The notes under the pieces are model-generated. The model did not search any database. It saw nothing but the letters and a program-made list of their open reading frames with translations, and was not told where the DNA came from. Of a stretch of 64,000 nucleotides of DNA, positions 47,142-56,175 are shown piece by piece (the stretch's first letter is position 1; each line of letters begins with the position of its first letter). The DNA lies in the NCBI GenBank assembly GCA_963790545.1, contig CAWBPA010000024.1, forward strand, positions 372,001-436,000, given 5' to 3'. The DNA is from DATBJG01 sp963790545. Its GTDB lineage: Bacteria; Acidobacteriota; Vicinamibacteria; Vicinamibacterales; JAMQPK01. Both the position numbers and the translations under genes were made by a program.

Positions 47142-47882
47142 CTACATGTACATCCCGCCGTTGACCGCCAGCACGTGCCCGGTAATATACGACGCCTCCT
47201 CGGACGCGAGAAAGCGTACCGCCGAAGCGACCTCCTCCGGCGTCCCGAGTCGTCCCAGTGGGACCTGCGCGGCCCATTTGGCCCGCACGTCTTCTCCGAG
47301 CGCGTCGGTCATATCCGTGGCAATGAGCCCGGGCGCCACCACATTGACCGTAATGCCACGCGACGCCAGCTCGCGTGCCATGGACTTGGCAAAGCCGATC
47401 AAACCGGCTTTCGAGGCGGCATAGTTTGCCTGACCGGCATTGCCCATCTGTCCGACGATCGAGCTGATGGCAATGATGCGACCGCTTCGCTGCTTGATCA
47501 TCGGGCGTGACACCGCCTGCACGCAGGTAAACGTCGCGGTGAGATTGGTGGCAATCACCGCGTCCCAGTCCGCCGGCTTCATTCGCAGCAACAACTGATC
47601 GCGCGTGATGCCGGCGTTGCTCACGAGCACGTCGAGCCTACCATGGCGGCTCAGCACGTCGGCAACGATCTGCTCGACGTTGGCCGGCACGGTGACGTCG
47701 AGCGACACGGCCTCCGCACGACCCCCGGCCTCGCCAATCTCCCGCGCAACCCCTTCCGCGTGGTCACCACGGGCCGCCGTCACGACAATGAGCCCGGTCG
47801 CGGCAAGCTGACGTGCAATGGCGCGGCCAATTCCCCTCGAGGCGCCGGTCACCAGCGCCACGCGTCCCGACGGTGCCTGCAT
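47142..47882 (-). CDS. fabG: 3-oxoacyl-ACP reductase
   Basis: A 246-residue short-chain dehydrogenase. NADPH motif VTGASRGIGRAIAR, NNAG-type motif as VSNAGITRDQ, and the catalytic Ser-Tyr-Lys in ISSIVGQMGNAGQANYAASK. The C-terminal FLASEEASYITGHVLAVNGG is the FabG signature for NADPH and tetramer contacts. It reduces 3-oxoacyl-ACP. Confidence 0.97.
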   Translation of the reverse strand: MQAPSGRVALVTGASRGIGRAIARQLAATGLIVVTAARGDHAEGVAREIGEAGGRAEAVSLDVTVPANVEQIVADVLSRHGRLDVLVSNAGITRDQLLLRMKPADWDAVIATNLTATFTCVQAVSRPMIKQRSGRIIAISSIVGQMGNAGQANYAASKAGLIGFAKSMARELASRGITVNVVAPGLIATDMTDALGEDVRAKWAAQVPLGRLGTPEEVASAVRFLASEEASYITGHVLAVNGGMYM

Positions 47883-47924
47883 AGTCTGATTGGCTCCGCT
47901 CTGTCCCGAAGCCTTCGTCGTTCA

Positions 47925-48860
47925 TCACTGAGACGCAAACAGCATCTGGACCTTGTCGAGCCCGGCCGGATCCTCGAAGCTGGCAACGACAGCGTCACGA
48001 TGAATTTTCCGAACCAGCCCGCTCAACACCGTACCCGGACCCACCTCAACATACGCGCTGACGCCCTCGGACGCAAGGCGACGAACAACCGCTTCCCATC
48101 GAACCGGAGACGAAACCTGGCGCACGAGGGCTTCGACGGCAGCCGGGCCGTCGCGTTTGGGCTCGGCATCGACGTTGGCCACGATCGGTACCCGGGGATG
48201 ACGCGTTTCGAGACCGCGCAACTCGGGGCCCAGTCGATCTTCGGCAGGCTTCATGAGCGCGCAGTGGAAGGGGGCGCTGACAGGCAATGGAATGACTCGT
48301 TTGGCCCCTCGTGCCTTGGCACGTTCCCCGGCGCGGCGCACGGCAGCGGTGGCGCCAGCGATGACCACTTGTCCGGGAGCGTTCAGGTTGGCCGGAGCCA
48401 CCACTTCTCCGTCCGCGACTTCTTCGCAGGCACGCGCGACATCTTCTGCGTCCAGGCCGAGAATCGCAGCCATGGCACCCTCGCCAACCGGCACGGCCTC
48501 CTGCATGTAACGCCCCCGGCGGCGGACCATCCGAACGGCGTCCGGAAACGACAGCGTGCCGGCCGCGACATGGGCTGAATATTCCCCAAGGCTGTGACCC
48601 GCGGCAAACGCCGGCTCCAGGCCGTTCGCGCTGAGGAGTCGATACGCCGCAACGCTGACCGTCAGGATCGCGGGCTGGGTATTCTCGGTCAGCATCAGCG
48701 TGTCCTCGGGTCCTTCGAAGCACAGTCGGCTCAGCGGCTCGCCCAGCGCGGCATCGGCCTCCTCGAAGGTCTGTCGACAGACGGGGAATGTGGCCGCAAG
48801 TTCGCGACCCATGCCAACCTTCTGCGAACCCTGCCCGGGAAAGATGAAGGCGGGAGTCAA
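47925..48860 (-). CDS. fabD: Malonyl-CoA:ACP transacylase
   Basis: A 311-residue protein when started at the TTG (48858-48860) that overlaps the plsX stop as TTGA; this start leads straight into AFIFPGQGSQKVGMG. The nucleophile serine is in AGHSLGEYSAHVAAG, the partner histidine in VSAPFHCALM, and GPGTVLSGLVRKI is near the end. It loads malonyl units onto ACP. Longer in-frame starts would overlap plsX deeply and add unconserved sequence, so I reject them. Confidence 0.94.
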   Translation of the reverse strand: MTPAFIFPGQGSQKVGMGRELAATFPVCRQTFEEADAALGEPLSRLCFEGPEDTLMLTENTQPAILTVSVAAYRLLSANGLEPAFAAGHSLGEYSAHVAAGTLSFPDAVRMVRRRGRYMQEAVPVGEGAMAAILGLDAEDVARACEEVADGEVVAPANLNAPGQVVIAGATAAVRRAGERAKARGAKRVIPLPVSAPFHCALMKPAEDRLGPELRGLETRHPRVPIVANVDAEPKRDGPAAVEALVRQVSSPVRWEAVVRRLASEGVSAYVEVGPGTVLSGLVRKIHRDAVVASFEDPAGLDKVQMLFASQ

Positions 48861-49864
48861 CGATGCAGAACCGACGCCGCGGCGAGATCCCGCTCGAGGC
48901 GATCGATCAGTTGATGTGAGGCAAAACGATAGGCCATGGCGACCGCGTTGCGAACGGCTTTCGACGATGAGCGGCCATGCCCAACGATACACAGCCGGGC
49001 AAGACCCAGGAGTGGAGCGCCGCCGTATTCGGAATAGTCCACACGCTTTTGAAAGCGCCTGAACGCACGCCGTGAGAGCAACGAGCCGACCATCCCGCTG
49101 AACGTTCGCGAGAGCTCCTCACCGAGGAGGGCTTCAATCGTCTCGACGAGTCCCTCGCTGATCTTCAGCACGATGTTGCCCGTGAAGCCATCGCAAACAA
49201 TGACGTCGGCTTGACCGGCGTACACGTCCCGCCCTTCGATATTCCCGATGAACTGAATCGGCGCGCCCTTGAGCAGCTGATGCGCCTCGCGGACGAGCTC
49301 GCTCCCCTTGGTCTCCTCCTCACCGATCGACAGCAGCCCCACTCTGGGTCGCTCCAGCCCGAGCGAGACTCGAGCATAGGCCGACCCCATGACGGCAAAC
49401 TGCACAAAGTGGGAAGGGCGGCAATCGACCGCGGCGCCCGCATCGAGCAGCACGGCCGATCCGGTCCGCGTCGGGATGGTCGTCGCGAGTGCGGGCCGGT
49501 CCACGCCCGGCAGCATCCCGAAGGCACCGAACGCCGCCATGATTGACGCTCCGGTGTGCCCCATGCTGACGAGAGCGGCGGCCTCCCCTCGCGCGACTGC
49601 CGACGCGGCAACTTTCACGGACGCACCGGTTTTCCGCCGCAAGGCCGCGCTCGGCGATTCGGCCATGTCGATCACGTCTGGCGCTTCCAGGATGGCCACG
49701 TTGAGGCTGTCGAGATCGGCATGACGGGCCAGCTCGGCCTGCAGAGCGGACGTCCGGCCGACGAGCACCAGGCCCAGATCGAGATGACGCGCCGCCGCCA
49801 GAGCACCGTCGATGATGACGCCCGGGCCATGATCACCGCCCATCGCGTCAACGGCAATTTTCAT
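48857..49864 (-). CDS. plsX: Phosphate acyltransferase PlsX
   Basis: A 335-residue protein starting IAVDAMGGDHGPGVIIDGAL, with VSMGHTGASIMAAFG, GEEETKGSELVREAH, FIGNIEGRDV and VCDGFTGNIVLKISEG, all PlsX signatures. It converts acyl-ACP to acyl phosphate for phosphatidic acid synthesis at the membrane. It follows rpmF by 25 bp in the usual yceD-rpmF-plsX-fab order and overlaps the fabD start by 4 bp. Confidence 0.96.
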   Translation of the reverse strand: MKIAVDAMGGDHGPGVIIDGALAAARHLDLGLVLVGRTSALQAELARHADLDSLNVAILEAPDVIDMAESPSAALRRKTGASVKVAASAVARGEAAALVSMGHTGASIMAAFGAFGMLPGVDRPALATTIPTRTGSAVLLDAGAAVDCRPSHFVQFAVMGSAYARVSLGLERPRVGLLSIGEEETKGSELVREAHQLLKGAPIQFIGNIEGRDVYAGQADVIVCDGFTGNIVLKISEGLVETIEALLGEELSRTFSGMVGSLLSRRAFRRFQKRVDYSEYGGAPLLGLARLCIVGHGRSSSKAVRNAVAMAYRFASHQLIDRLERDLAAASVLHR

Positions 49865-49889
49865 GGGCTTTGGACTCGGGGCCTGCTTC

Positions 49890-50072
49890 TCAGGTCTCCT
49901 CGATTTCCCTGACCTGACGGCCGCGATAGTAGCCGCAGTGCGGACACACGCGGTGAGGCGGCTTGGCCTCGTGGCACTGCGGGCATTCGCCAGGGCTCGC
50001 GGGTTTCAGCGAGTCGTGCGTCCGTCGTTTTGCAGTGCGTGTTTTGGAGTGTCGACGTTTGGGATTCGGCAT
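49890..50072 (-). CDS. rpmF: 50S ribosomal protein L32
   Basis: A 60-residue basic protein: PNPKRRHSKTRTAKRRTHD, then a zinc ribbon CPQC and CPHCGYYRGRQV. The four cysteines make this the zinc-binding (C+) form. It follows the DUF177 gene by 5 bp, the classic yceD-rpmF pair. Confidence 0.97.
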   Translation of the reverse strand: MPNPKRRHSKTRTAKRRTHDSLKPASPGECPQCHEAKPPHRVCPHCGYYRGRQVREIEET

Positions 50073-50077
50073 CGGAT

Positions 50078-50602
50078 CTACTCTCTATCCTTCAGCAGTG
50101 ACTTCAGGGGTGCGAGCCGCGGATCGTCCCATGTCGCCCGGCACTCGCAAGACCCCGCGTTCAAGTTGGTCCCGCACTGCGGGCATAGTCCGCGGCACAA
50201 CTCACGACATAGCGGCTTCATGGGAAGCGCGAGATGGAACTGTTCGGCCATGAGCTGGCCAAGGTCGATCTGATTGTCGACGTAGTAGGCCGTTGTCAAA
50301 TCGTCTTCTTCGATCTCTACTTCACCTTCGCCCGTGTTGGCCGCTTTCGGCAGGTAGCGAAGGTCGAAGGGAGCCGCGACATCGAGGCGAAAGGGCTCCA
50401 GGCAGCGGCCGCACGTCATCTCCAACGTCGTCCGCACGCTTCCGTTGAGGTGGAACCGTTGATCGTCCTTCGTGACGTCAAACGCCAATAACACCGGCGC
50501 CGCCACCTGATACAGCTGATCGTCCACCCCGAATGCCGAGGCCTCGTACCGCTTCTCGAAGCGGTCGTGGTCCCCTCGAACGTGCGTGACGTTGAAGAAC
50601 AT
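50078..50602 (-). CDS. yceD: DUF177/YceD family protein
   Basis: A 174-residue protein with the DUF177 pattern: a beta-rich N-terminal half, LEMTCGRCLEPFRLDVAAPF (a CxxC pair), then an acidic stretch, IDLGQLMAEQFHLALPMKPLC and CPQCGTNLNAGSCEC. The family is linked to 23S rRNA or ribosome assembly in plants and bacteria, with the exact step unsettled. The ATG at 50602 is preferred to the TTG one codon earlier. A TATAAT on the minus strand ends 11 bp before it; it heads the yceD-rpmF-plsX-fab operon. Confidence 0.92.
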   Translation of the reverse strand: MFFNVTHVRGDHDRFEKRYEASAFGVDDQLYQVAAPVLLAFDVTKDDQRFHLNGSVRTTLEMTCGRCLEPFRLDVAAPFDLRYLPKAANTGEGEVEIEEDDLTTAYYVDNQIDLGQLMAEQFHLALPMKPLCRELCRGLCPQCGTNLNAGSCECRATWDDPRLAPLKSLLKDRE

Positions 50603-50610
50603 CAAAACCC

Positions 50611-51543
50611 CTAATTATACCTTGGCGGGGCGGAAAGCTGGGCCGGCGCTGTCGCGGCCCCGGAAGGCGACGGGGAATTGACGGCCGTTGAACGCTGGAC
50701 CCGCTCGATGGTTCCTGCATCCACGATCCGGCCGGTTCGCGAGATCGCTTCGAACTCCATGACGTCGCCCGCGACCTCGACCAGCATGAAGCTCTGATCT
50801 TGATCGTAGCCTTTCACCGTGAGCCCCGACTCGCGGAGATTCCCCCGTCGGAGCTGGCCTGCGGCGCCTGAGACAAAATGGTGAATCCCCTTCTGCGGAG
50901 TGATCCGTTCGTAGAAGTGATCATGACCCGCGAAGACGACGTTGATCCCGTATTTCACGAACAACGGCTCGAGTCCATCTTGAAGTTCCGGATCTGACCC
51001 GTGGCGTCTGCCGGATGAGTAGAGCGGATGATGAAAATACGCGATTTTCCAGTCCTCGTTCGACGTCTTCAGTTCCTGCTCAAACCACTCCACCTGCTGT
51101 TTCTCGAGGTAGTTGGTATCCAGGACGAAAAACCGGACGTTTCGCTTGGAATATGTGTAAAATCGCTCGCCGTTCATGTTCCATGGCTCATAGAATCGCC
51201 AGTTCACACTATCGTGATTGCCGAGCGACGCGTAAAACTTCACGCCGGCGTCGAGAAGCGTTTTGTACGGGCGTTCGAACTTGTCGACCAGATCCTTTGG
51301 CGTCTGGCCGCCGTAGATGTTGTCTCCCAGCATGATGACCAGTTCGAACGGAAACGTGCGACGCGCGGTCACCATCTGCTCGGCGACTTCGAACTGTGGT
51401 TTCTTGCCCGTTCCGTTGTCGCCAATGACCGCAAACTTCAGAGAGTCGGGCTTGCCGGTCAGCAGCTTTTGCTGTGCGGCCGTGCTCGCCCAGGTGAGCA
51501 GGGCCCCGAGAACGAGAAGAATCGTGCAGCCACGGTATTTCAC
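50611..51543 (-). CDS. Secreted tartrate-resistant-type metallophosphoesterase
   Basis: A 310-residue protein with a signal peptide (CTILLVLGALLTWASTAA). It then has the binuclear metallophosphatase motifs FAVIGDNGTGK, LGDNIYGG, LGNHDSVNWRF, AYFHHPLYSSG and VFAGHDHFYER. These five blocks are as in purple acid phosphatases of the small TRAP type. It probably removes phosphate from periplasmic or external phosphoesters. I use GTG 51543 because a signal peptide begins there and AGGTAA lies upstream; 21 in-frame codons before it look non-coding. It precedes the yceD operon on the same strand. Confidence 0.88.
   Translation of the reverse strand: MKYRGCTILLVLGALLTWASTAAQQKLLTGKPDSLKFAVIGDNGTGKKPQFEVAEQMVTARRTFPFELVIMLGDNIYGGQTPKDLVDKFERPYKTLLDAGVKFYASLGNHDSVNWRFYEPWNMNGERFYTYSKRNVRFFVLDTNYLEKQQVEWFEQELKTSNEDWKIAYFHHPLYSSGRRHGSDPELQDGLEPLFVKYGINVVFAGHDHFYERITPQKGIHHFVSGAAGQLRRGNLRESGLTVKGYDQDQSFMLVEVAGDVMEFEAISRTGRIVDAGTIERVQRSTAVNSPSPSGAATAPAQLSAPPRYN
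50614..50619 (-). promoter_or_regulatory. -10 box of the yceD-rpmF-plsX-fab operon
   Basis: Minus strand TATAAT, 11 bp before the yceD ATG; the implied leader is only about 5 nt. It lies right behind the metallophosphatase stop codon (TAG 50611-50613 on the minus strand overlaps this spacer). No -35 is clear. Confidence 0.55.
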
Positions 51544-51627
51544 AGTTTGGTTACCTCGCAGTGAGTGGCCTGGCGCACCTCGCAACGAGCCTGCGCCAGA
51601 CGTCACTTTACATTAGGATACTCGCCT

Positions 51628-52512
51628 ATGAAACGGATTCGAAAGATCTTGCAGCAGCTTATCGGTCCCTCCGGGCCGGAAGATTTCGCTCAAGGATTAC
51701 GACCCCGAGTGGACGGCCCACATCCGCGATAAGAAAGAGGCGACGGAGCTTCTGCAGCGCGGCGTCAAGCAACTGGCTCGAGCAGCAGGACCGGCTGTAC
51801 GCACAGGACACCTATGCCGTGCTCTTGATTTTCCAGGCCATGGATGCCGCCGGCAAGGACGGGACCATCAAACACGTGATGTCCGGCGTCAACCCCAGGG
51901 GTGCCAGGTATTCAGCTTCAAGGCGCCATCGGCCGAAGAACGCGATCACGATTATCTCTGGCGCTCCATGAAAGCTCTGCCGGAAAGGGGCCGATTCGGC
52001 ATTCACAATCGCTCGTACTACGAAGAAGTCCTCGTCGCGCGCGTCCATCCGAAGATCCTGGAGAGTCAACAGCTGCCGAAGCGCGCCAAGCACAAAAAGA
52101 TCTGGGAGGACCGTTTCAATCACATCAATAATTTCGAGAAGTACCTGGTCGAGAACGGCATCATCGTGATCAAGTTCTTCCTGCACGTGTCGAAGAAGGA
52201 GCAGAAGAAGCGATTCCTTGAACGCATCAACATGCCGGAAAAGAACTGGAAGTTTTCGGTCGCCGACGCGCGTGAGCGGACATTCTGGAAGGACTACATG
52301 CGCGCCTACGAGGAAGTGTTCAGCAACACGAGCACGAAGTGGGCGCCCTGGCACATTGTGCCCGCCAACAACAAGTGGTTCATGCGACTGGCGGTCGCGG
52401 CAATCATTTACCAGACTCTCGAGGATCTGAACTGAAGTATCCCAAGGTCACGAAGGAGCACAAGAAGGAACTGCTGGCCACGAAACAGCTGCTGCTCGCG
52501 GAAAAAGACTAG
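51628..52512 (+). CDS. Polyphosphate kinase 2 family protein (at least four frame changes)
   Basis: Pieces in several frames match PPK2: LKDYDPEWTAHIRDKKEA, then WLEQQDRLYAQDTYAVLLIF with the Walker A-like AMDAAGKDGTIKHVMSGVNP, then FSFKAPSAEERDHDYLWR, then a long clean block from GRFGIHNRSYYEEVLVARVH to YQTLEDLN. An apparent TGA at 52433 is caused by one missing T; corrected, the frame goes on KYPKVTKEHKKELLATKQ and stops at 52510. PPK2 transfers phosphate between polyphosphate and nucleotides. The number of breaks is greater than in any neighbour, so it is either badly sequenced or a decaying gene. ATG 51628 follows GATACT by 5 bp. Confidence 0.8.
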
Positions 52513-52596
52513 GTACTGCGGCGGACCTGAAGGTCCGCCCTACGTACTACATCACAGTACAGACGAGTACGTAGGCCGGACCTTCAGGTCCGGCTC
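52513..52596. repeat. Inverted pair of GTAGCGC-family palindromes
   Basis: GGCGGACCTGAAGGTCCGCC then CTACGTAC; about 25 bp later GTACGTAGGCCGGACC then TTCAGGTCCGGC. Two hairpins with GA or TTCA turns and the shared CTACGTAC/GTACGTAG outer word, located between convergent PPK2 and dgt ends. Confidence 0.8.
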
Positions 52597-52610
52597 AACA
52601 CGCGAGGCAG

Positions 52611-53675
52611 TCACTCAATCGCAGGCAGACGCGAGTCGGCGCCGACCCATGGCTTGGGGATGAAGAGGCGCTCGAACAGCGTCACGGCGTAGCGATCGGT
52701 CATTCCCGCAACAAAATCGCGCGCGGCGGCATCCACACCCTCGGCGGCCATTGTCCGACGATCAAGAAACTCGTCGGGCCGGGCGCGCACCTTCTCCCAC
52801 AATCCTCCCAGAATGCCCGATGCCTTGGTGAACTCGGCGGTGGAAACCTCGTTTTCGTACACCGCCTCAAAGAGAAACCGTCGGAGGGCGAGGGTATTCT
52901 CGAGCACCAGCGTGCTCATCCGAATTTCCGACAATCCCCCGTTGAGCGTCTCCATGACGACGTCCGTCACCATCCGGCCGATTCGCTGAGACGAGGTCGT
53001 GCCGAGAACCTTGACCGCTTCGGCCGGCAGGTCAGCCGGCGTCAGGAGGCCTGCCCTCACGGCATCGTCGATGTCGTGATTGACATACGCGATCAGGTCC
53101 GCAACCCGCGCGACCTGCCCCTCGAGCGTGCTGGCCCTCTTTTCGGGCGGCAGTCCAACCGGTGAGCCTTCTTTCCCTTTCGAGTGCCTGGCGATGCCGT
53201 CCCGCACCTCCCACGTCAGGTTCAGCCCCTGTCCGTTGTTCTCGAGGACGTCAACGATCCGGAGGCTTTGTTCGTAGTGATTGAACCCACCCGGCACGAG
53301 TCCGTCGAGCACGTGTTCGCCTGCATGGCCGAACGGTGTGTGGCCAAGATCGTGGCCGAGCGCAATGGCTTCGGTGAGCTCCTCCTGAAGGCGCAGGACC
53401 TTGGCAATGGTCCGGGCGATCTGGGAGACCTCGAGTGTATGCGTGAGCCGGGTACGGTAGTGGTCGCCGGCGGGAGCAAAAAATACCTGGGTCTTGTGCT
53501 TGAGGCGACGGAACGCTTTGCAGTGAATGATGCGATCGCGATCGTGTTGGAATGCCGGTCGAATGTCATCTTCCGGCTCAGGACGCAGCCGTCCCTTCGA
53601 TTCGGCGGACTTCGCCGCCCGGGCTGCCAGGAACTGTCGTTCGCGTGCCTCCAGATCCTCTCGAATCTTGCCCAT
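52611..53675 (-). CDS. dgt: Deoxyguanosinetriphosphate triphosphohydrolase (dGTPase)
   Basis: A 354-residue HD-domain enzyme. Metal residues are in RTRLTHTLEVSQIA, ALGHDLGHTPFGHAGE and VADLIAYVNHDIDDA; the N-terminal block RDRIIHCKAFRRLKHKTQVF is a Dgt signature. It cleaves dGTP (or other dNTPs) to the nucleoside and triphosphate. Its length fits the shorter bacterial type rather than the 505-residue E. coli form. Its ATG overlaps the deoB TGA by one base, so the two nucleotide-metabolism genes are coupled. Confidence 0.94.
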   Translation of the reverse strand: MGKIREDLEARERQFLAARAAKSAESKGRLRPEPEDDIRPAFQHDRDRIIHCKAFRRLKHKTQVFFAPAGDHYRTRLTHTLEVSQIARTIAKVLRLQEELTEAIALGHDLGHTPFGHAGEHVLDGLVPGGFNHYEQSLRIVDVLENNGQGLNLTWEVRDGIARHSKGKEGSPVGLPPEKRASTLEGQVARVADLIAYVNHDIDDAVRAGLLTPADLPAEAVKVLGTTSSQRIGRMVTDVVMETLNGGLSEIRMSTLVLENTLALRRFLFEAVYENEVSTAEFTKASGILGGLWEKVRARPDEFLDRRTMAAEGVDAAARDFVAGMTDRYAVTLFERLFIPKPWVGADSRLPAIE

Positions 53676-54862
53676 CAGGTCGCCTGTGCCACGTCGGTCA
53701 GAAAGCTCGTCCCGTACGCCAATCCAGTCACGCCGAAATTCTCAGCGAGAGTCTGGCCGAGATCCGCAAAGGTGCGGCGCGTCCCAAGGTCCACGCCCGA
53801 TCGAACGCGGGGCCCGGTCACGAGCAGTGGCACGTACTCGCGTGAGTGGTCGGTACTGGGAGTGGTCGGATCGTTTCCGTGATCGGCGGTAATCACCAGC
53901 AGGTCGTCAGGCTCCAGCCGCCCCAGGACTTCGGAGATACGGGCATCAAAGCGCTCCAGGTTGACCGCATAGCCGCGGAAGTCGTTTCGATGACCGTACA
54001 ATGTATCGAAGTCTACCAGGTTCGCAAAAATCAACCCCGATTCAGTATCGCCCATCACCTGCTCGACACAATCCATCCCTTCGTCGTCACTTGTCGTGTG
54101 CAGCCGGCGGGAAATTCCACGTCCGGCAAACAGATCGTCAATCTTGCCAATGGCGACAACGGGGAGTCCAGCGTTGTGAAGCAGCTCGAGCAACGTACGA
54201 CCGGTCGGAGGCATCGCGAAATCCCGGCGATTGGCCGTGCGCTCGAAACGTCCTGGAAGACCGACGAAAGGCCGGGCGATGACACGGCCGACACCCAGAC
54301 CGTGAACGACGATTTCATACGCAGCCTCACAGAACCTGTACAACTCGTCGGGCGGGATGAGGTCCTCGTGCGCGGCAATTTGAAAGACACTATCGGCGGA
54401 GGTGTACACGATGGGCCAGCCCGTCTCCAGATGCGCAGGTCCCAGCTCGTTGAGGATCTCCGTTCCCGATCGCACCAGGTTTCCCAGGGTGCGTCGGCCA
54501 ATCCGCACTTCGAACGCCTCTATCGTTTCACGTGGAAAACCCGAAGGAAATACGGGGAAGGGGCGGTCCAGGACCAGCCCCATCAGTTCCCAGTGGCCCG
54601 TCACGGAGTCCTTGCCCGCAGAGGCCTCCGCCATGCGGCCGAAGGCTGCCTGAGGCGCCTTCTCCGCCGGTGGACCGGACAGGTCCACCAGGCGGTCAAA
54701 CCCGAGGGCACGCAGCGCTGGAAGCTGCAGCCTGAGCCGACGCGCGATATTTCCGACAGTATTGCTGCCTGCGTCGCCGTAGGCGGAGGCGTCGGGCAGT
54801 TCCCCGATGCCCACGCTGTCAAGGACGATCAGAATGACGCGCGCGTAGCGGGCAGGCGGCAC
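53675..54862 (-). CDS. deoB: Phosphopentomutase
   Basis: A 395-residue alkaline-phosphatase-superfamily enzyme. It has VILIVLDSVGIGELPDASAY, DAGSNTVGNIA, GKDSVTGHWELMG, FANLVDFDTLYGHRNDFRGY and ITADHGNDPTTPSTDHSREY, with the metal-binding Asp/His residues in place. It interconverts ribose 1- and 5-phosphates (and deoxy forms) in nucleoside breakdown. It sits between hfq and dgt on one strand with a 6 bp gap from hfq. Confidence 0.96.
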   Translation of the reverse strand: MPPARYARVILIVLDSVGIGELPDASAYGDAGSNTVGNIARRLRLQLPALRALGFDRLVDLSGPPAEKAPQAAFGRMAEASAGKDSVTGHWELMGLVLDRPFPVFPSGFPRETIEAFEVRIGRRTLGNLVRSGTEILNELGPAHLETGWPIVYTSADSVFQIAAHEDLIPPDELYRFCEAAYEIVVHGLGVGRVIARPFVGLPGRFERTANRRDFAMPPTGRTLLELLHNAGLPVVAIGKIDDLFAGRGISRRLHTTSDDEGMDCVEQVMGDTESGLIFANLVDFDTLYGHRNDFRGYAVNLERFDARISEVLGRLEPDDLLVITADHGNDPTTPSTDHSREYVPLLVTGPRVRSGVDLGTRRTFADLGQTLAENFGVTGLAYGTSFLTDVAQAT

Positions 54863-54868
54863 GCCCGG

Positions 54869-55126
54869 CTACTCGGAAGGATAGTTGGGCAACGATCGAG
54901 GCATCGTGATCGATGCAATCGCGTGCTTGAAAATCATCTGGTCGGTGCCGTCGAAATCGATGATGACCGCAAATCGGTCGAATTGGCGGATGCGACCCTC
55001 GAGTTCGCGGCCGTCCATCATTTGAATCCGTACCGACCACCGCTCACGCCGAGCGTGATTGAGAAAGCCGTCCTGAATGTTGCCCGGAACGGATGCGGTC
55101 CTCGTATCTGGCGTCTGCTGAGGCAT
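54869..55126 (-). CDS. hfq: RNA chaperone Hfq
   Basis: An 85-residue Sm-like protein. Sm1 covers IQDGFLNHARRERWSVRIQM to the GRIRQFDRFAVII strand, and Sm2 is MIFKHAIASITMPR, where the E. coli motif is YKHAI. The N-terminus has a short basic/polar extension. Hfq rings bind U-rich ends of small RNAs and A-rich mRNA sites. The gene follows miaA with a 1 bp overlap, the classic miaA-hfq pair, which supports the call. Confidence 0.93.
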   Translation of the reverse strand: MPQQTPDTRTASVPGNIQDGFLNHARRERWSVRIQMMDGRELEGRIRQFDRFAVIIDFDGTDQMIFKHAIASITMPRSLPNYPSE

Positions 55127-56067
55127 CAGCGAAATGTCTCCTGGGCTCGTGCCGCAAGGGCCTCCTCGACCGCCGCGCGCGTGCTGGGCTCATCACCCGT
55201 GCCCTGGAACCACACTAGATTAGGCTCTTTGCGGAACCAGATCAACTGGCGACGTGCGTAGCGGAGGTTCTCGCGGACGATCAGCGCACGCGTCGCAGCC
55301 TCATCACGCACACCGTGAAGCCACTCGAGCACCTGTCGATACACCAGCCCCTTGAACGGCTGGGCGTCTTCGGGCACCCCGCGCGCCAGGAGACCCCGTA
55401 CCTCATCAGCGATGCCGCGAGCGAACTGCGCCTCGACGCGTCGCGCCACGCGGTCAGCAATTTCCGACATTGGCGGTTTCAAGGCCAGCGTGACAATGGC
55501 CATCCCCTCCAGCGGCGAGACCGTATCGGCGAAGTGATCCGTAAGGGGGCGTCCCGTAAGGTAGAAGACCTCGAGCGCCCGTATGAGACGCTTCCGATCC
55601 CGAGCTTGTATACGGTGACCCGACTCGGGATCGATGCGTCTGACCATTCGATGGAGCGATTCGACACCTCGCCGATCCGCCACCCGCTCCAGTCGGTTTC
55701 TAAGGGGCTCATTCCGACCGGGTCCCGGAAACAACCCGCGTGTGAGCGCCCTGTAATAAAAGCCGGTTCCACCGACGAGAATCGGCCAGCGACCACGTGC
55801 CTGAATATCGCGAATCACCGCCGCGCTTTCGCGCGCATATCGTGCCGCCGAATATTCTTCGGTTGGATCGGCGACGTCGATCAGATGGTGCCGGATGCCC
55901 TGCTGTTCGTCTGACGGGACCTTGTCGGTCCCGATATCGAAACCTCGATAAACCGCCGTCGAATCACAGCTGACGATTTCACCGTTGTGCCGTGTGGCGA
56001 GTTGAAGCGCGAGACTACTCTTTCCCGAAGCCGTCGGACCGAGAATGGCAAGGAGATATTTGGACAA
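55126..56067 (-). CDS. miaA: tRNA dimethylallyltransferase
   Basis: A 313-residue protein: P-loop LGPTASGKSSLALQLA, SCDSTAVYRGFDIGTDKVPS, HHLIDVADPTEEYSAARY, VGGTGFYYRALTRGLFPGPG and RRQLIWFRKEPNLVWF. MiaA adds a dimethylallyl group to A37 of tRNAs that read codons starting with U. The start is TTG at 56065-56067, on the edge of a heptamer array, with no ribosome binding site visible. The conserved sequence starts at residue 3, so no earlier start is likely. Confidence 0.95.
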   Translation of the reverse strand: MSKYLLAILGPTASGKSSLALQLATRHNGEIVSCDSTAVYRGFDIGTDKVPSDEQQGIRHHLIDVADPTEEYSAARYARESAAVIRDIQARGRWPILVGGTGFYYRALTRGLFPGPGRNEPLRNRLERVADRRGVESLHRMVRRIDPESGHRIQARDRKRLIRALEVFYLTGRPLTDHFADTVSPLEGMAIVTLALKPPMSEIADRVARRVEAQFARGIADEVRGLLARGVPEDAQPFKGLVYRQVLEWLHGVRDEAATRALIVRENLRYARRQLIWFRKEPNLVWFQGTGDEPSTRAAVEEALAARAQETFR

Positions 56068-56175
56068 GTCTCAAGTCTCAAGTCTGAAGTCTGAAGTCTG
56101 AAGTCTGAAGTCTGAAGTCTAAAACAACTTGCGCCTTGAGACTTCACTTGAGACTCGAGCCTTCAGCCTTCAGAG
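56065..56175. repeat. Inverted pair of AAGTCT heptamer arrays before miaA
   Basis: Eight exact 7-nt units from 56065 to 56120: three CAAGTCT then five GAAGTCT. Downstream (56134-56175) is a looser inverted stretch, CTTGAGACTTCACTTGAGAC and CCTTCAGCCTTCAGAG. The right end overlaps a small reading frame. The array forms the 5' region of miaA. Confidence 0.92.

Noticed and set aside
48861..48992. Extended N-terminus of FabD (another 44 codons)
   Set aside because: It would overlap plsX by 130 bp and has no FabD homology; the TTG that overlaps the plsX stop leads directly to the conserved start.
53846..55261. Open frame of 471 codons on the + strand
   Set aside because: Antisense to deoB, hfq and miaA; no recognisable motif.
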